Origin: Streptomyces sp. DSM 110735
Lineage (GTDB): Bacteria; Actinomycetota; Actinomycetes; Streptomycetales; Streptomycetaceae
Assembly (NCBI RefSeq): GCF_016482685.1
Contig: NZ_JACYHF010000012.1
Span: forward strand, 124,001 to 188,000
DNA length: 64,000 nucleotides
Reading direction: 5' to 3'
The stretch's first letter is position 1, and the number at the start of each line of letters is the position of its first letter. Positions 63,585 through 64,000 of the stretch are shown one piece after another. Below the pieces are notes generated by a model that was given only the letters and a program-made list of their open reading frames with translations, made no database searches and was not told the origin of the DNA. The position numbers were made by a program, and so were the translations under genes.

Positions 63585-64000
63585 CAGGAGATCACCACCT
63601 TGACGACGCCGGTGAGGGCGATCTGGGCGAGGGCGAGGGGGACGAGGAGGGTCCAGGAGAGCTTCTGGAGCTGGTCCTCGCGCAGGCGGGGGTAGGTGAC
63701 GCGGAGCCAGATGACGAGGAACGCGAGCAGCGCGGTCTTCAGGAGGGTCCACACCCAGCCGAGTCCGTCGGCGCCCCAGGGTCCGTGCCAGCCGCCGAGG
63801 AACAGGACGGTGGTCAGACCGCACAGCACGACGATCCCGGCGTACTCCGCGAGCAGGAACAGGGCGAACCTCAGTCCGGTGTACTCCGTGTACGCGCCGA
63901 AGATGATCTCCGAGTCCGCCACGGGCATGTCGAACGGCGGGCGTTGCAGCTCCGCGAGTCCGGCCACGAAGAAGACGACCGCGCCGGCGAGCTGCCAGGG
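63584..64000 (-). CDS. nuoH: NADH-quinone oxidoreductase subunit H, C-terminal part (cut by window end)
   Basis: NuoH forms the quinone-channel entry of complex I. The visible 138 residues contain the loop AGLAELQRPPFDMPVADSEI and FGAYTEYTGLRFALFLLAEY, both diagnostic, and the final spans to VVIS. The rest of the gene and nuoA-G lie beyond coordinate 64000. Confidence 0.96.
   Translation of the reverse strand, partial: PWQLAGAVVFFVAGLAELQRPPFDMPVADSEIIFGAYTEYTGLRFALFLLAEYAGIVVLCGLTTVLFLGGWHGPWGADGLGWVWTLLKTALLAFLVIWLRVTYPRLREDQLQKLSWTLLVPLALAQIALTGVVKVVIS

Overview
The window is a G+C-rich actinobacterial chromosome segment, almost certainly Streptomyces. The support is strong G/C bias at third codon positions, GTG and TTG starts, GGAGG-type ribosome binding sites, and a gene order I know from Streptomyces chromosomes (glmM, the ribosomal superclusters, rpoBC, nusG-secE-tRNA-Trp, murB, the hadAB-like pair, nuo). 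Most genes are on the minus strand, so transcription generally runs from high to low coordinates.

Region 1 (1-20700, read right to left) is the fused S10-spc-alpha ribosomal cluster: rpsJ, rplC, rplD, rplW, rplB, rpsS, rplV, rpsC, rplP, rpmC, rpsQ / rplN, rplX, rplE, rpsN, rpsH, rplF, rplR, rpsE, rpmD, rplO / secY, adk / map / infA, rpmJ, rpsM, rpsK / rpoA / rplQ / truA, then rplM-rpsI and the start of glmM. Slashes mark strong intercistronic stem-loops or probable new transcription units. One membrane-anchored protein gene (1955-2827) is divergent from rplM.

Region 2 (20757-23686) is a small accessory operon between the S10 and str clusters: a small protein, a WXG100/ESX-like protein interrupted by a frameshift, and a lipoprotein. 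Region 3 (23876-42544) holds tuf, fusA, rpsG, rpsL, a DUF1707-like membrane protein, rpoC, rpoB, rplL, rplJ, a lipoprotein, rplA, rplK, nusG, secE and tRNA-Trp. Good -35/-10 promoters can be read upstream of rpsJ, rpsL, rpoB, rplJ and tRNA-Trp. The rplJ leader resembles the L10 leader and ends in an intrinsic terminator.

Region 4 (42805-56671) mixes metabolism and small conserved genes: an aspartate-type aminotransferase, an adenosine deaminase, a TetR regulator divergent from an NAD(P)-binding protein over two operator-like palindromes, murB, a dehydratase pair, rpmG with tRNA-Met and tRNA-Thr, a cytosine-deaminase-like protein with a degenerate active site, a second NAD(P)-binding protein, a small Cys protein, a secreted lamin-tail protein, a tandem GNAT protein, tRNA-Tyr, YajQ, membrane proteins and HtpX. 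Region 5 (56806-64000) is the distal nuo operon (nuoH to nuoN), cut by the window end inside nuoH.

The most interesting signals are regulatory. First, the rpsJ and rpsL leaders share a nearly identical 25-nt stem-loop motif preceded by TGGCGGG, and a related hairpin lies in the fusA-tuf gap. Second, very long hairpins punctuate the ribosomal supercluster. Third, five non-ribosomal genes have a -10 box 6-7 nt before the start codon, suggesting leaderless mRNAs. Other points are the frameshifted WXG gene, the probable pseudoenzyme and a dispersed-repeat-like element between rpoA and rplQ. I found no CRISPR array, insertion sequence, rRNA or prophage.
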